A stretch of 39,315 bases of DNA from Candidatus Pacearchaeota archaeon (GTDB taxonomy: Archaea; Nanobdellota; Nanobdellia; Pacearchaeales; GW2011-AR1), in the NCBI GenBank assembly GCA_018304055.1, contig JAGVWY010000005.1, positions 1 through 39,315 on the forward strand, written 5' to 3'. Made by a program: the position numbers and the translations under genes. Under the pieces are notes generated by a model, which saw nothing but the letters and a program-made list of their open reading frames with translations, was not told where the DNA came from and made no database searches. Below are positions 1-8,706 of the stretch, piece by piece (positions within the stretch are counted from its first letter, which is position 1; the number at the start of each line of letters is the position of its first letter).

Positions 1-1
1 A

Positions 2-88
2 ATATGGATAGCAAGAGGAAAATTATCTATCAATAATAAAATTTCAATTTTTTATCTGATTATTGAGAATAATCAAATTGAATTGTAA
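2..88 (+). CDS. possible 3' end of a gene entering the window
   Basis: One plus-strand frame is open from the window edge to a TAA at 86-88, giving a 28-residue tail of ordinary composition. The other two plus frames stop earlier. Nothing in it is recognisable, and an AT-rich non-coding stretch could give this by chance, so this is only a possible C-terminus of an upstream gene. Confidence 0.25.
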   Translation: MWIARGKLSINNKISIFYLIIENNQIEL

Positions 89-101
89 CACAGCCTGCAA
101 A

Positions 102-300
102 GTATATGGCGTGTTATGGTTCTTGACATAGTCAAACAACTAATTTATTAGGTTGTTGCAAACTAAAAGCATTTGCTATCTTTTTATTTTATTTATAATT
201 GCTCTTAGTTTGTTTGACTTATTAGTAAACCAATTTACTGACAAAGATAAATTGGTTTGCTATAGTTTAATTCTCAAGGATAATCTATTATTTTTTTATT
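102..300 (+). ncRNA. candidate structured small RNA with its own TATA box; rest of the 89-400 gap
   Basis: No gene is visible from 89 to 540. The gap holds a TATA-like AAGTATATGG near 100-109. About 26 bases later, at 131, a nested structure begins: a 9-bp outer stem (131-139 with 210-218), an inner stem of 4+3 bp (163-170 with 201-208), a small CTAAT/ATTAG hairpin (140-151), and a separate 11-bp hairpin (227-237 with 248-258). A T-rich stretch follows near 285-300 and could end a transcript. I recognise no known RNA family. In AT-rich DNA some pairing is expected by chance, but four stems in 130 bases starting at the predicted transcription start make an RNA gene possible. Confidence 0.3.
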
Positions 301-401
301 CTAATTAAAATAAAATGTATAATCTTAAAATTAAAGAGGTTTAATTGTGTATGGATTAACAAAAAATATTATTAAAATTTTATGAAGAGTCAAGAAAAAG
401 A

Positions 402-410
402 TTTATATAC
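402..410 (+). promoter_or_regulatory. TATA box for the giant surface gene
   Basis: TTTATATAC is the best archaeal TATA box ahead of the 541 gene. A start about 26 bases downstream would fall near 428-432, the left edge of repeat element A1. The whole element would then form the roughly 110-base 5' leader. Confidence 0.5.
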
Positions 411-426
411 TATCATAAATTAGAAA

Positions 427-523
427 TATAGAGAATTTTGAAAGAATCTAAGTAACAAAATTCTCTAAGAAGAACTTTGCCGAAATTTCCTTCGGAAATC
501 GCAATTATGCAAAGTTCTCTATA
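427..523. mobile_element. family A palindromic element, copy A1 (MITE/REP-like)
   Basis: The core (431-519, 89 bases) is flanked on both sides by TATA. It has two hairpins: stem 1 is 11 bp (430-440 with 456-466), stem 2 is 10 bp (471-480 with 509-518). Stem 2 encloses a short TTTCC-TTC-GGAAA hairpin. All four arms fit one consensus, AGAGAAYTTTG, so the outermost arms are near-perfect terminal inverted repeats. Compared with copy A2, two positions of stem 2 changed on both strands, keeping the pairing. There is no ORF. It sits between the promoter and start codon of the 541 gene and probably serves as its leader. Confidence 0.7.
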
Positions 524-540
524 ATAAAAAAGAGCGTGAA

Positions 541-3500
541 ATGAAAAATTATATTAAATGGCATTTCAGTTTATTTATTTTAATTTTATTTAGTTTAAAT
601 TTTGTTAGTGCGAATAATTACACCGTAGATATTTTCTTTACTGTTCCAGATACAGTTTATCAAACAAATGAAAGAATAGAAATAAAAGGTTCTGTTCATT
701 TATCAAATACTTCTGATAATGGAACTTTAATTACTAATATATCGGGTTTTGAGAATGCGCTAGTTAATTTAACCATTAAAAATGTTAATGGAACTTTTCA
801 TAGCAATTACACATTTACAACTTATACTAATGGAACCTTTTATTCTAAAAGCAGCTATTATAATAATGCAACTGAAATAAATGCTTCTAATGTTTCAGGA
901 GATTATTTAATTAGAGCAGAATATAAAGATCCCAATAATAAAATCTGGTATTCAGAGCTTGATATTAGAGTTTTAAATAATACGGTTGATCATCTGTTAG
1001 TAGGCCCTGAAAAAGCAAAATATAATCCATCAGAAACAGTTAAGGTAGTTGTAGTAGCTATGCAATTAATAGAAGGTCGAAATTTATATATTAGTAATGT
1101 TAGTGTTAATGGAACCTTAAGAAATCATACAAAAGGAATTTTAAGTAGTTTCAACTGCACAACAGGAGTATATGGATTTTGTATTGTCAGTTTAACAGCT
1201 CCAAGTGATTATGGTAGATATTTATTAGAGTTAAATAATTTTAAAGCATTTAGCAGTTTTTCAGTTGTTCCTTTTTCAGTTAATGTATACATGAAAGATG
1301 AATTAGGAAAATCAGTAAAAAATGTTTTTGCTAGCGGAGAAAAAGCGCGAGTTGAAGTTAGTATCTTAAATGCAAGTTCTACTGACGAATACACGTTTTC
1401 TGGATATATTAGAGATGCTTCTGGAAATGTTCTAAAAACAATAAATTCAACAACGTTAAATGATAATAATACCTTCATTAATACATTTCAGTTTACTATT
1501 GATAGTTTAACTTTTTCTAGCGGAGCATATTCTGCTTTTGTTACTGTCAATAAAACAGGGGATGGAAGTATTAACTCTTCTACCTCATTTGAAGTTAAAG
1601 ATTGGGTATTAACTATGACAAAAAAATCGTCTGGCTCTGGATTTGAATACGAGCATAGTGTTTTTCCTAATAGAACAGTAAAATTTGATGTTTATCCTAC
1701 TTATCGTTCTAATGGTTCTGTTATCAAAAATTTAAGCTCAAATCTTTTTACTGTTAATTTAAAAGATAATCTTAACAATGTAGTTGTTGTTGGAAATATT
1801 AGTTGGAATGAAAGTTGCGGAAACGAAGGATGTTATGAATTAGCCATGAATTCCACTAATGGAACTGGACAGTTTACTCTCTATGTTACTCTATCTAATG
1901 AAGGACTCACTCAAACAGTAACCAGAATAATAAATGTTATAAATGGAATTCTTTCTGCTCAATCAACTGATAGCGAGGGAAATTTGAAAGAATTGTTTGG
2001 CGCTAATGATTATGTATATTTTTCTTTAACAAGTTATAATACAACTTCAAGCTTTAATTTATCTGATGCAGAGATTTTTTTAGTTAAATATATGAATGGC
2101 AGCGAATATAATTACACAAATGTTAGTTATAATGCTGTTAATTATTCTAATTCTGTTTATGAATGGGGATGGAACGCTACTTTGCAAAGATTAAGATTGG
2201 ATGTGCCTAAAACAGGAGGGGTATATAATGTATTTATTTTTGGTAATAATAGGACTGTTGGAGCAACTTCTCGTTTTATAATAAATCCTTATTCATTGTG
2301 TTCAGTTCCAAAAGATACTCCAGGAAGTGTTTCTTCAACATCTGGAGCTTATTATGTTTGGCAGTTTAAAACAAGTGATACTGTTTATTTTGAATTAAAA
2401 ATAACGCAAGCAGATAATCCTTTAGGAAGAGCAAGTGCATTAAATTCAAGTTCATCGAATGGAACTTCAGGATTAGGAAGTGGATGTTCGATTGATACTT
2501 CAACAAAACAAGTAGTAAGTAATGCTACTATTAGTATTGTAGAAGTTAAACATTTAGAAACAGGAGCCCTTGATAATATTAATGTAAGTGAATCAAAATG
2601 CAAATCTGATGATAGCTCTGGAGGTTACACTTGCACTGTTCAGCCACTGACAAAATGGGCTGGAGGCAATCACATAGTTAAATTTAAAATTGAAGGACAG
2701 GATGGAACTACTGGAATAGGCTATAGTAGATTTGAAGCAAGAGCTTTCTATATGTATGGTTATAGTACAACCTGGCAAAATAGTCCTTCAAGTAATATTT
2801 CTTTAAATGTTCAATTATATGAAGCTGGAAGTGGGTGGTGGGGAAGTAGCAGTGGATTAAGTGGAACTGTTACTGTAAAAAAAGTAGAATATATGGGAAG
2901 AGATGGTGAATGGATATGGCCTCCTGTTGATTCTGGATTAAACGTTTCTAATTTATCAGCTTCAATTACATCTGGCTCTAGTTCAATAACAATTCCTGTA
3001 TCGAGAACAACTACAGGATCATGGAAAACTGGTTATTACAGAGTAGTTATGGAAGGAAAAACAAGTTCAGGAGATACTGATTATGGATATGCTTGGTTTG
3101 GTGTAAAATTATGGGATGTTTATGGAATGCCTGTTGATTGTACTACAAGTAGTTGTAATTATAAGAGCTATTTTAACTCAAAAGAAAATATAACTTTATA
3201 TGTAAAAATATCAAAGGCAGGTAGTTATAGTTACAGTTATAGTGGAGGACAAGATATTTGGGGAAATGTAAGTATTGGAGTTAAAAAAATACAAGATTGC
3301 AGAAAATGGCCATGTTCAGAATATAATGCCAGTAAATATAGCGCAACTATAATTTATGTTAATGAATCAAGTCCATGGTATTGGAACGCTAATACAAATA
3401 ATCAAAGTAAATTCCTTATAGGGATAAATAACACTGAAGGTAGCTGGGGAACAGGATGGTGGAGTGTTGTTTTAAACGTTAATGGAACTGATACAGGATA

Positions 3501-6500
3501 TGCTTGGTTTAATACAATTGCATTTTATGTTGGAATAAGGCCAACAGACATAAATGGCTCAAATTACAAATATAACATTAAACCAGGAGAAAGCAAATAT
3601 TATAATATAACAATAACAAAAAATTATAAAGGATGGGGTGTAAATTATAATGAAAGTGACTATGTAAGTGTTACTTTTGATGATCTTACTTTAAGAGCGT
3701 GGGACGATACAACTTATCAAACAATTGAAAAAAATTATCCTCAAGATTTAAATGTAACTCCTTTAGTAATTAATGGAAGTGTTTTAGTAAATATTAGCTA
3801 CGTTAATGGAAGTTGGCCTACTGGATGGTACTGGGGAGAAATTGTATACAGAAATAACTTAACAAATGAAACTTCTAGTGGATATATTTATTTTGGAGTT
3901 AAACCTTTTAGAGTAAATATAAATAGAAATACAGGTTATGAGATAGATGAATCGCAATGTACGAATGTTACTTTACAAATATATGAACCTGACTGGGGGA
4001 TTAATAGTTATATAGGAGGAAATTATTCAATTAAAACTATTTATGAAAATGTATGGAGTAGTGGATCAAGAAGAAGTATTAATTTAACTAATTATACAAT
4101 TGCAGAAACCTTTAATGCAACAACAAATGTTACTTTATGTCCTAACAATGGAACTTGGGGAAGCGGAAATTGGGGAGGATATCATTACATAAATTTTATA
4201 GTAATTGATAATTCAAATAATAACACAGCTAGTGGAGGAGATGGTTTTAGAGCAATGCCTTTTAGAATACGATGGGGTAGTGTCCAAGGTGTTTCAACTA
4301 AAATAATATCTGAACCTATTTATGTAAATGCGAATGTATCTCAATTTATATCAGGAGCAAGTGCAAACGGAAATTTAAGTTCTGTTTATCAATGGAGATA
4401 TGATAATTCATTTACTGGAAAAGAAACTTATGTATTTAGTGTAGGTAGTTGTTTTTCAAATGTGTCAGGACAATGCAATATAACAGGAGTAAAAAATGTA
4501 ACTATTTATCCTAATTCACGAGGATGGAGAGAAGGATATAATTATTTAACAACAGAATGGAATAAAGTTGATGATTCTTCAAGCAAAATTACTGATTGGA
4601 GCGGCATTTATTTTAATGCTAAACAAGCTTATACAGGAAGTTTTAGTAATACTAATAGGAATGGTAACTGGAAATACAACTTTTATGAAAATGATAGTGT
4701 AACTATAAGAATAACCGTAAGAGATACAAGCAATAATGCTGCAAATGTATCAATAACTTCTGTTTCATACGCTAATACAGGAGGAAATTGTTGGAGTGAA
4801 TGGTGCAAAAGTTATACTACTGCTAATGAATGGTCTTTAACTGATACAAACGCAACAAATGATACAGGAACAAGCGATGGTTCAGCTATTATTTTAATAA
4901 ATAAGCCAACTTCTAATTGGTCTAAAGGAGAATATACAATTAAAGTAGGTATAACAGGAATTAATGGTTCAGCAACAGTTACAGGAGGAAATTTCAGAAT
5001 AATAGATTCAGTTCTTCCAAATATAACAGTTACCTCTCCAACAGTGAATCAAACAATTACAAATAATAGTTTTTCAGTAAGCTGGACAACTACTGAAACT
5101 ACAAGTTGTTACTTATATTTTTGGGACTATAATACTTTTTACAACTATTATTGTGGTGCAGCTAATGCTTCAAATGCTTCTACTGTTGGTTTAACAGAAT
5201 CATGTAATGTAACAAAATATGGATTTAGTAATAATACTCTTTACTATTTTGAATATATAGGTAAAGACTATCAATCAGCTTCGAGTGGTTCTAGTTATGA
5301 CCATTGGTGGCAATCTGGCTCAACTGGATTAAGTACTGATAGCACAAGTCATTCATATTCATTTAATACTTCAAATAAAGTAACAAAAGGATTTTTGAGA
5401 ACACAGAATTATGGTCTTCAATTTTACTGTTATGACAGTGATTATAACTCTGTTAGTGCGTATGTTGCATTAAAAATAGATATAAATTCTAGTAATAATA
5501 TAACAGCTCCAACAATAACTTTAAATTCTCCTACTCATGATCAACATTTTAACACAACATCTGTAACTTTTAATTTTACTTTGGATAAAGCAGGTTATTG
5601 TGAATATTCATTAAATAACGGAACTGCAAATTACACCATGACGAATACAGATACAACTGTCAACTTAAGATTTAATGCCACAAATTCTTCTATTACCGAC
5701 GGAACTTATTTATTATATCCATATTGTAATGATACTTTTGGAAATACAAATTATACTTATAGAACTAACTTTACTATAGATACTATTAATCCTAACATAG
5801 TCTATGGTATTGGTACTGTTAATGATAGTACAAATCTTTCTGGTAATAGTATTTATGTAAATGTAACTGTTAATGATACAACTATAAATAATGTGACATT
5901 TAGATTATTTTATGCTAATGGAACAGCTGTTAATACAACTACTATAACAAGGACAATAACATCTGGATCTATGGGAACAACTGTTTCTGAAGGACTAAAT
6001 TATAAATCTATAAATTGGACTGGATTGGCTGATAATGTTACATATAAATTTAATGTCACTGCAATGGATAAAGCTAATAATAAAAATTCAACTTCAACTA
6101 TAACAACTACTATTAATTTGTCAGATACAACAAATCCTTCGCTAAATTTTACATCAGCTACTTCTAGTGCTGGAAATCAATCTTCAACTTCAATTAATGT
6201 AACTGTAAATGTAACAGAAGTAAATCAACAAGCGGTTGTATTCAGTTTATGGTATACTAATGGGTCATTAGTTAATAGAACTCAATTTAATGATAATAAA
6301 ACTAATTTTAATTGGACTGATTTAAGTGATGAAGATTATCATTTTAATGTAACTGTTAATGATACTGTTGGAAATAAAGGTGCAAGTGAAACTAGGGCAA
6401 TAACTATTGATACTATTAATCCTAACATAGACTATGGTATTGGTACTGTTAATGATAGTACAAATCTTTCTGGTAATAGTATTTATGTAAATGTAACTGT

Positions 6501-7317
6501 TAATGATACTAATCTGAATAATGTGACATTTAGATTATTTTATTCTAATGGAACAATTGTAAATACGACTAATAACCCGATGGCCATAGCGTCAGGAGGA
6601 GCTTTGAATTATCAATTTGTAAACTGGACTGGATTGAGTGATAATGTTACATATAAATTTAATGTTACAGTTAGAGATAGAGCTAATAATAAAAATTCAA
6701 CTTCAACGATTACAACAACAACGAATTTTTCTGATACAATAAATCCTTCGCTAAATTTAACAGTTTTAACTACGAATGCTGGAAATAAATCGACTAGTTT
6801 TATTTCTGTAGAAGTAAATGCAACAGATGACCATGTACAAGCTATTGTATTTGGTTTATGGTATACTAACGGAACATTAGTTAATAGAAGTCAATTTACT
6901 AATAATTGGAGTAATGTAAACTGGACTAATTTAATTGATGAAGACTATCATTTCAATGTTACAGCTAATGATAGTTATGGGAATATAAATACAACTGCAA
7001 CAAGAGCAGTTACTATTGATACTACAAATCCTTCTATAAATTACAGCGAAGGAACAGCAGTAAATTATGCAAATTTAACCCAGAATAATACTTATGTTAA
7101 TGTAAGTGTAACTGAAATTAACTTTTTGAATATTACATTTAGATTATATTATGGAAATCATACTATAGTAAATACTACAGCTTATACTGATAGGATATTT
7201 ACAATTAATTGGACGAATTTATCAATGACTAATTATACTTATAATGTAACTATATATGACGCTGCTGGAAATAAAAATGCAACCTCAAGCAGATATATAA
7301 ATTTATCAGCAGCTTAA
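541..7317 (+). CDS. giant secreted surface glycoprotein with Ig-like repeats
   Basis: A 2258-residue protein with a clear N-terminal signal peptide (lysine-containing start, then a hydrophobic run ending near residue 24). The rest is beta-rich, very high in Asn, Ser and Thr, and carries dozens of N-x-S/T sequons, so it is probably a heavily N-glycosylated exported protein. The middle (about residues 750-1500) contains Trp- and Gly-rich segments of similar design. The last 550 residues are repeats of about 100 residues, each beginning with a D-T-x-N-P-like motif and ending in N-x-T-rich strands, in the manner of bacterial Ig-like adhesin domains. No C-terminal membrane anchor is seen, unlike the two genes that follow 6 and 36 bases downstream in the same direction. 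Adhesion or cell-surface contact is inferred from architecture only. The leader is repeat element A1; no strong Shine-Dalgarno sequence is present. Confidence 0.85.
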   Translation: MKNYIKWHFSLFILILFSLNFVSANNYTVDIFFTVPDTVYQTNERIEIKGSVHLSNTSDNGTLITNISGFENALVNLTIKNVNGTFHSNYTFTTYTNGTFYSKSSYYNNATEINASNVSGDYLIRAEYKDPNNKIWYSELDIRVLNNTVDHLLVGPEKAKYNPSETVKVVVVAMQLIEGRNLYISNVSVNGTLRNHTKGILSSFNCTTGVYGFCIVSLTAPSDYGRYLLELNNFKAFSSFSVVPFSVNVYMKDELGKSVKNVFASGEKARVEVSILNASSTDEYTFSGYIRDASGNVLKTINSTTLNDNNTFINTFQFTIDSLTFSSGAYSAFVTVNKTGDGSINSSTSFEVKDWVLTMTKKSSGSGFEYEHSVFPNRTVKFDVYPTYRSNGSVIKNLSSNLFTVNLKDNLNNVVVVGNISWNESCGNEGCYELAMNSTNGTGQFTLYVTLSNEGLTQTVTRIINVINGILSAQSTDSEGNLKELFGANDYVYFSLTSYNTTSSFNLSDAEIFLVKYMNGSEYNYTNVSYNAVNYSNSVYEWGWNATLQRLRLDVPKTGGVYNVFIFGNNRTVGATSRFIINPYSLCSVPKDTPGSVSSTSGAYYVWQFKTSDTVYFELKITQADNPLGRASALNSSSSNGTSGLGSGCSIDTSTKQVVSNATISIVEVKHLETGALDNINVSESKCKSDDSSGGYTCTVQPLTKWAGGNHIVKFKIEGQDGTTGIGYSRFEARAFYMYGYSTTWQNSPSSNISLNVQLYEAGSGWWGSSSGLSGTVTVKKVEYMGRDGEWIWPPVDSGLNVSNLSASITSGSSSITIPVSRTTTGSWKTGYYRVVMEGKTSSGDTDYGYAWFGVKLWDVYGMPVDCTTSSCNYKSYFNSKENITLYVKISKAGSYSYSYSGGQDIWGNVSIGVKKIQDCRKWPCSEYNASKYSATIIYVNESSPWYWNANTNNQSKFLIGINNTEGSWGTGWWSVVLNVNGTDTGYAWFNTIAFYVGIRPTDINGSNYKYNIKPGESKYYNITITKNYKGWGVNYNESDYVSVTFDDLTLRAWDDTTYQTIEKNYPQDLNVTPLVINGSVLVNISYVNGSWPTGWYWGEIVYRNNLTNETSSGYIYFGVKPFRVNINRNTGYEIDESQCTNVTLQIYEPDWGINSYIGGNYSIKTIYENVWSSGSRRSINLTNYTIAETFNATTNVTLCPNNGTWGSGNWGGYHYINFIVIDNSNNNTASGGDGFRAMPFRIRWGSVQGVSTKIISEPIYVNANVSQFISGASANGNLSSVYQWRYDNSFTGKETYVFSVGSCFSNVSGQCNITGVKNVTIYPNSRGWREGYNYLTTEWNKVDDSSSKITDWSGIYFNAKQAYTGSFSNTNRNGNWKYNFYENDSVTIRITVRDTSNNAANVSITSVSYANTGGNCWSEWCKSYTTANEWSLTDTNATNDTGTSDGSAIILINKPTSNWSKGEYTIKVGITGINGSATVTGGNFRIIDSVLPNITVTSPTVNQTITNNSFSVSWTTTETTSCYLYFWDYNTFYNYYCGAANASNASTVGLTESCNVTKYGFSNNTLYYFEYIGKDYQSASSGSSYDHWWQSGSTGLSTDSTSHSYSFNTSNKVTKGFLRTQNYGLQFYCYDSDYNSVSAYVALKIDINSSNNITAPTITLNSPTHDQHFNTTSVTFNFTLDKAGYCEYSLNNGTANYTMTNTDTTVNLRFNATNSSITDGTYLLYPYCNDTFGNTNYTYRTNFTIDTINPNIVYGIGTVNDSTNLSGNSIYVNVTVNDTTINNVTFRLFYANGTAVNTTTITRTITSGSMGTTVSEGLNYKSINWTGLADNVTYKFNVTAMDKANNKNSTSTITTTINLSDTTNPSLNFTSATSSAGNQSSTSINVTVNVTEVNQQAVVFSLWYTNGSLVNRTQFNDNKTNFNWTDLSDEDYHFNVTVNDTVGNKGASETRAITIDTINPNIDYGIGTVNDSTNLSGNSIYVNVTVNDTNLNNVTFRLFYSNGTIVNTTNNPMAIASGGALNYQFVNWTGLSDNVTYKFNVTVRDRANNKNSTSTITTTTNFSDTINPSLNLTVLTTNAGNKSTSFISVEVNATDDHVQAIVFGLWYTNGTLVNRSQFTNNWSNVNWTNLIDEDYHFNVTANDSYGNINTTATRAVTIDTTNPSINYSEGTAVNYANLTQNNTYVNVSVTEINFLNITFRLYYGNHTIVNTTAYTDRIFTINWTNLSMTNYTYNVTIYDAAGNKNATSSRYINLSAA
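5779..6560 (+). repeat. near-identical internal repeat of the giant surface gene (period 630)
   Basis: About 100 bases from 5779 recur from 6409 with a single mismatch, and weaker similarity continues to about 5930/6560. The offset of exactly 630 bases is 210 codons, two Ig-like units. The near identity at DNA level points to recent duplication or gene conversion within the repeat region. Confidence 0.85.
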
Positions 7318-7323
7318 TGAAAA

Positions 7324-8670
7324 ATGATAAACAAAAAAAAGAAGGAAATAAGTAGAGAAAGCTCTTCTATGAAAATAGTTAGAATTAATTTGTTGATATT
7401 ATTTATAATTTTATTAATTCCTTTTGCAAAATCTGCTGCTGATTTTTCTGTAAATACTTTTTCTTGTACACCCAGTGAAATTGCTATAAATGATGTTTTC
7501 TCATGCACTGCACAAATAAAAAATAACGGGGATGCAGCTGGTTCTGTAAGCACTGCTACATTGTATCCTGATGCAGGTAATTGGCTAGAAGAATCTAGTT
7601 ATGCACAAGCTTCTGGATCAAGTGTGGATCCTGGACAGACAACAGAAGTCACTTTTACGAATTTAAGATCTGTACTATCTGGAAATAATGGATTTTCTAA
7701 AATAATGTTAGATGATGTAACCGATACTTATGTTGCAGACAATAATGTTAAAGAAAACGTTATAGATGTTGTTGTAAGTGTTAATAGTTCTGTAACAAGT
7801 GCAGATGCCAGCGATGATTTTGATGCAACTGCAGAAGTTACTGCTGGAGGAAACATTGACGTTGAATTAACTTTTACTGTGAATTCTGGAGGATGTAGTA
7901 TCGGAAGTCAGCAAAATCCTAAAACAATCTCTGACATGAGTGATGGAAATATTCAATCAAAATCATGGAGTGTTACAATGGGAACAACAGGGAGTTGCTC
8001 TTATAAGGTTACTGCTTCGGCAACAGGAGATGCAGGTGTTGCCTCAAAAGATGATAGTGATAGTGGGACAGTTAGCTGTAATGACTGTTCAAGTAGTAGT
8101 AATACTTCTTCGAGTTCTAGTGGAGGTGGGGGAGGTGGAGGAATTGGAACAACTGTAAAATCCATAGGAGAGCTTCCTGCTAGTTATACTATAGAGCTAT
8201 CAGCAAATGAAAATCTTGCATTTAATTATTCAGGAGAAAGGCATTATGTAAGTGTTACTGATATTAAAGAAACTTCTGCAACAATCGTAATAGAAAGTGA
8301 GCAACAGACTTTTGTCCTATCTATAGGACAGATAATTAACGCTGATTTAAACGGAGATAATTATGCAGAAGTTTCAGTTGAATTAAGATCAATTAACATA
8401 ATAACAAAAAAAGCAAAGGTGGTTATAACAAGATTAACTGAAGGAATAATTGCAGATAAAGGAGAAGAAGATAAGAAATTAGAGGGAGGAATAACTGGAA
8501 GAGCTGTTGATGGAAGTGACAAGGAAATTAGTGAAAAAGAAAAGTCAGAGACTTTAGAAGCTAAAAAAGGATTTTATAAAATCTTGTTAATTATCGTTGG
8601 TATAGTGATTATTTTGATTGTTATAATATTTATTTTAAAGAAATTCTCAAAGAGAAATATTTATAAATAA
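7324..8670 (+). CDS. membrane-anchored surface protein with poly-Gly linker
   Basis: 448 residues. Either the first Met or Met16 (7369) could be the start; both precede a hydrophobic signal segment, and the Met16 start gives a more typical signal peptide. The mature part has two beta-rich, CARDB-like halves with cysteine pairs (about residues 40-250), a Ser-rich stretch running into an eight-glycine linker (about 258-275), then a domain of roughly 110 residues that also occurs at the C-terminus of the 8707 gene. A G-I-T-G-R motif, an acidic/lysine-rich spacer, one long transmembrane helix and a basic tail end the protein. This arrangement suits a wall-anchored protein and could be an archaeosortase substrate (inference; an archaeosortase lies at 19168). 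It starts 6 bases after the 541 gene stops, so co-transcription is likely. Confidence 0.8.
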   Translation: MINKKKKEISRESSSMKIVRINLLILFIILLIPFAKSAADFSVNTFSCTPSEIAINDVFSCTAQIKNNGDAAGSVSTATLYPDAGNWLEESSYAQASGSSVDPGQTTEVTFTNLRSVLSGNNGFSKIMLDDVTDTYVADNNVKENVIDVVVSVNSSVTSADASDDFDATAEVTAGGNIDVELTFTVNSGGCSIGSQQNPKTISDMSDGNIQSKSWSVTMGTTGSCSYKVTASATGDAGVASKDDSDSGTVSCNDCSSSSNTSSSSSGGGGGGGIGTTVKSIGELPASYTIELSANENLAFNYSGERHYVSVTDIKETSATIVIESEQQTFVLSIGQIINADLNGDNYAEVSVELRSINIITKKAKVVITRLTEGIIADKGEEDKKLEGGITGRAVDGSDKEISEKEKSETLEAKKGFYKILLIIVGIVIILIVIIFILKKFSKRNIYK

Positions 8671-8706
8671 TAAAAATTTAATAAGTTATCTAAAAAGGGT
8701 GATAAA

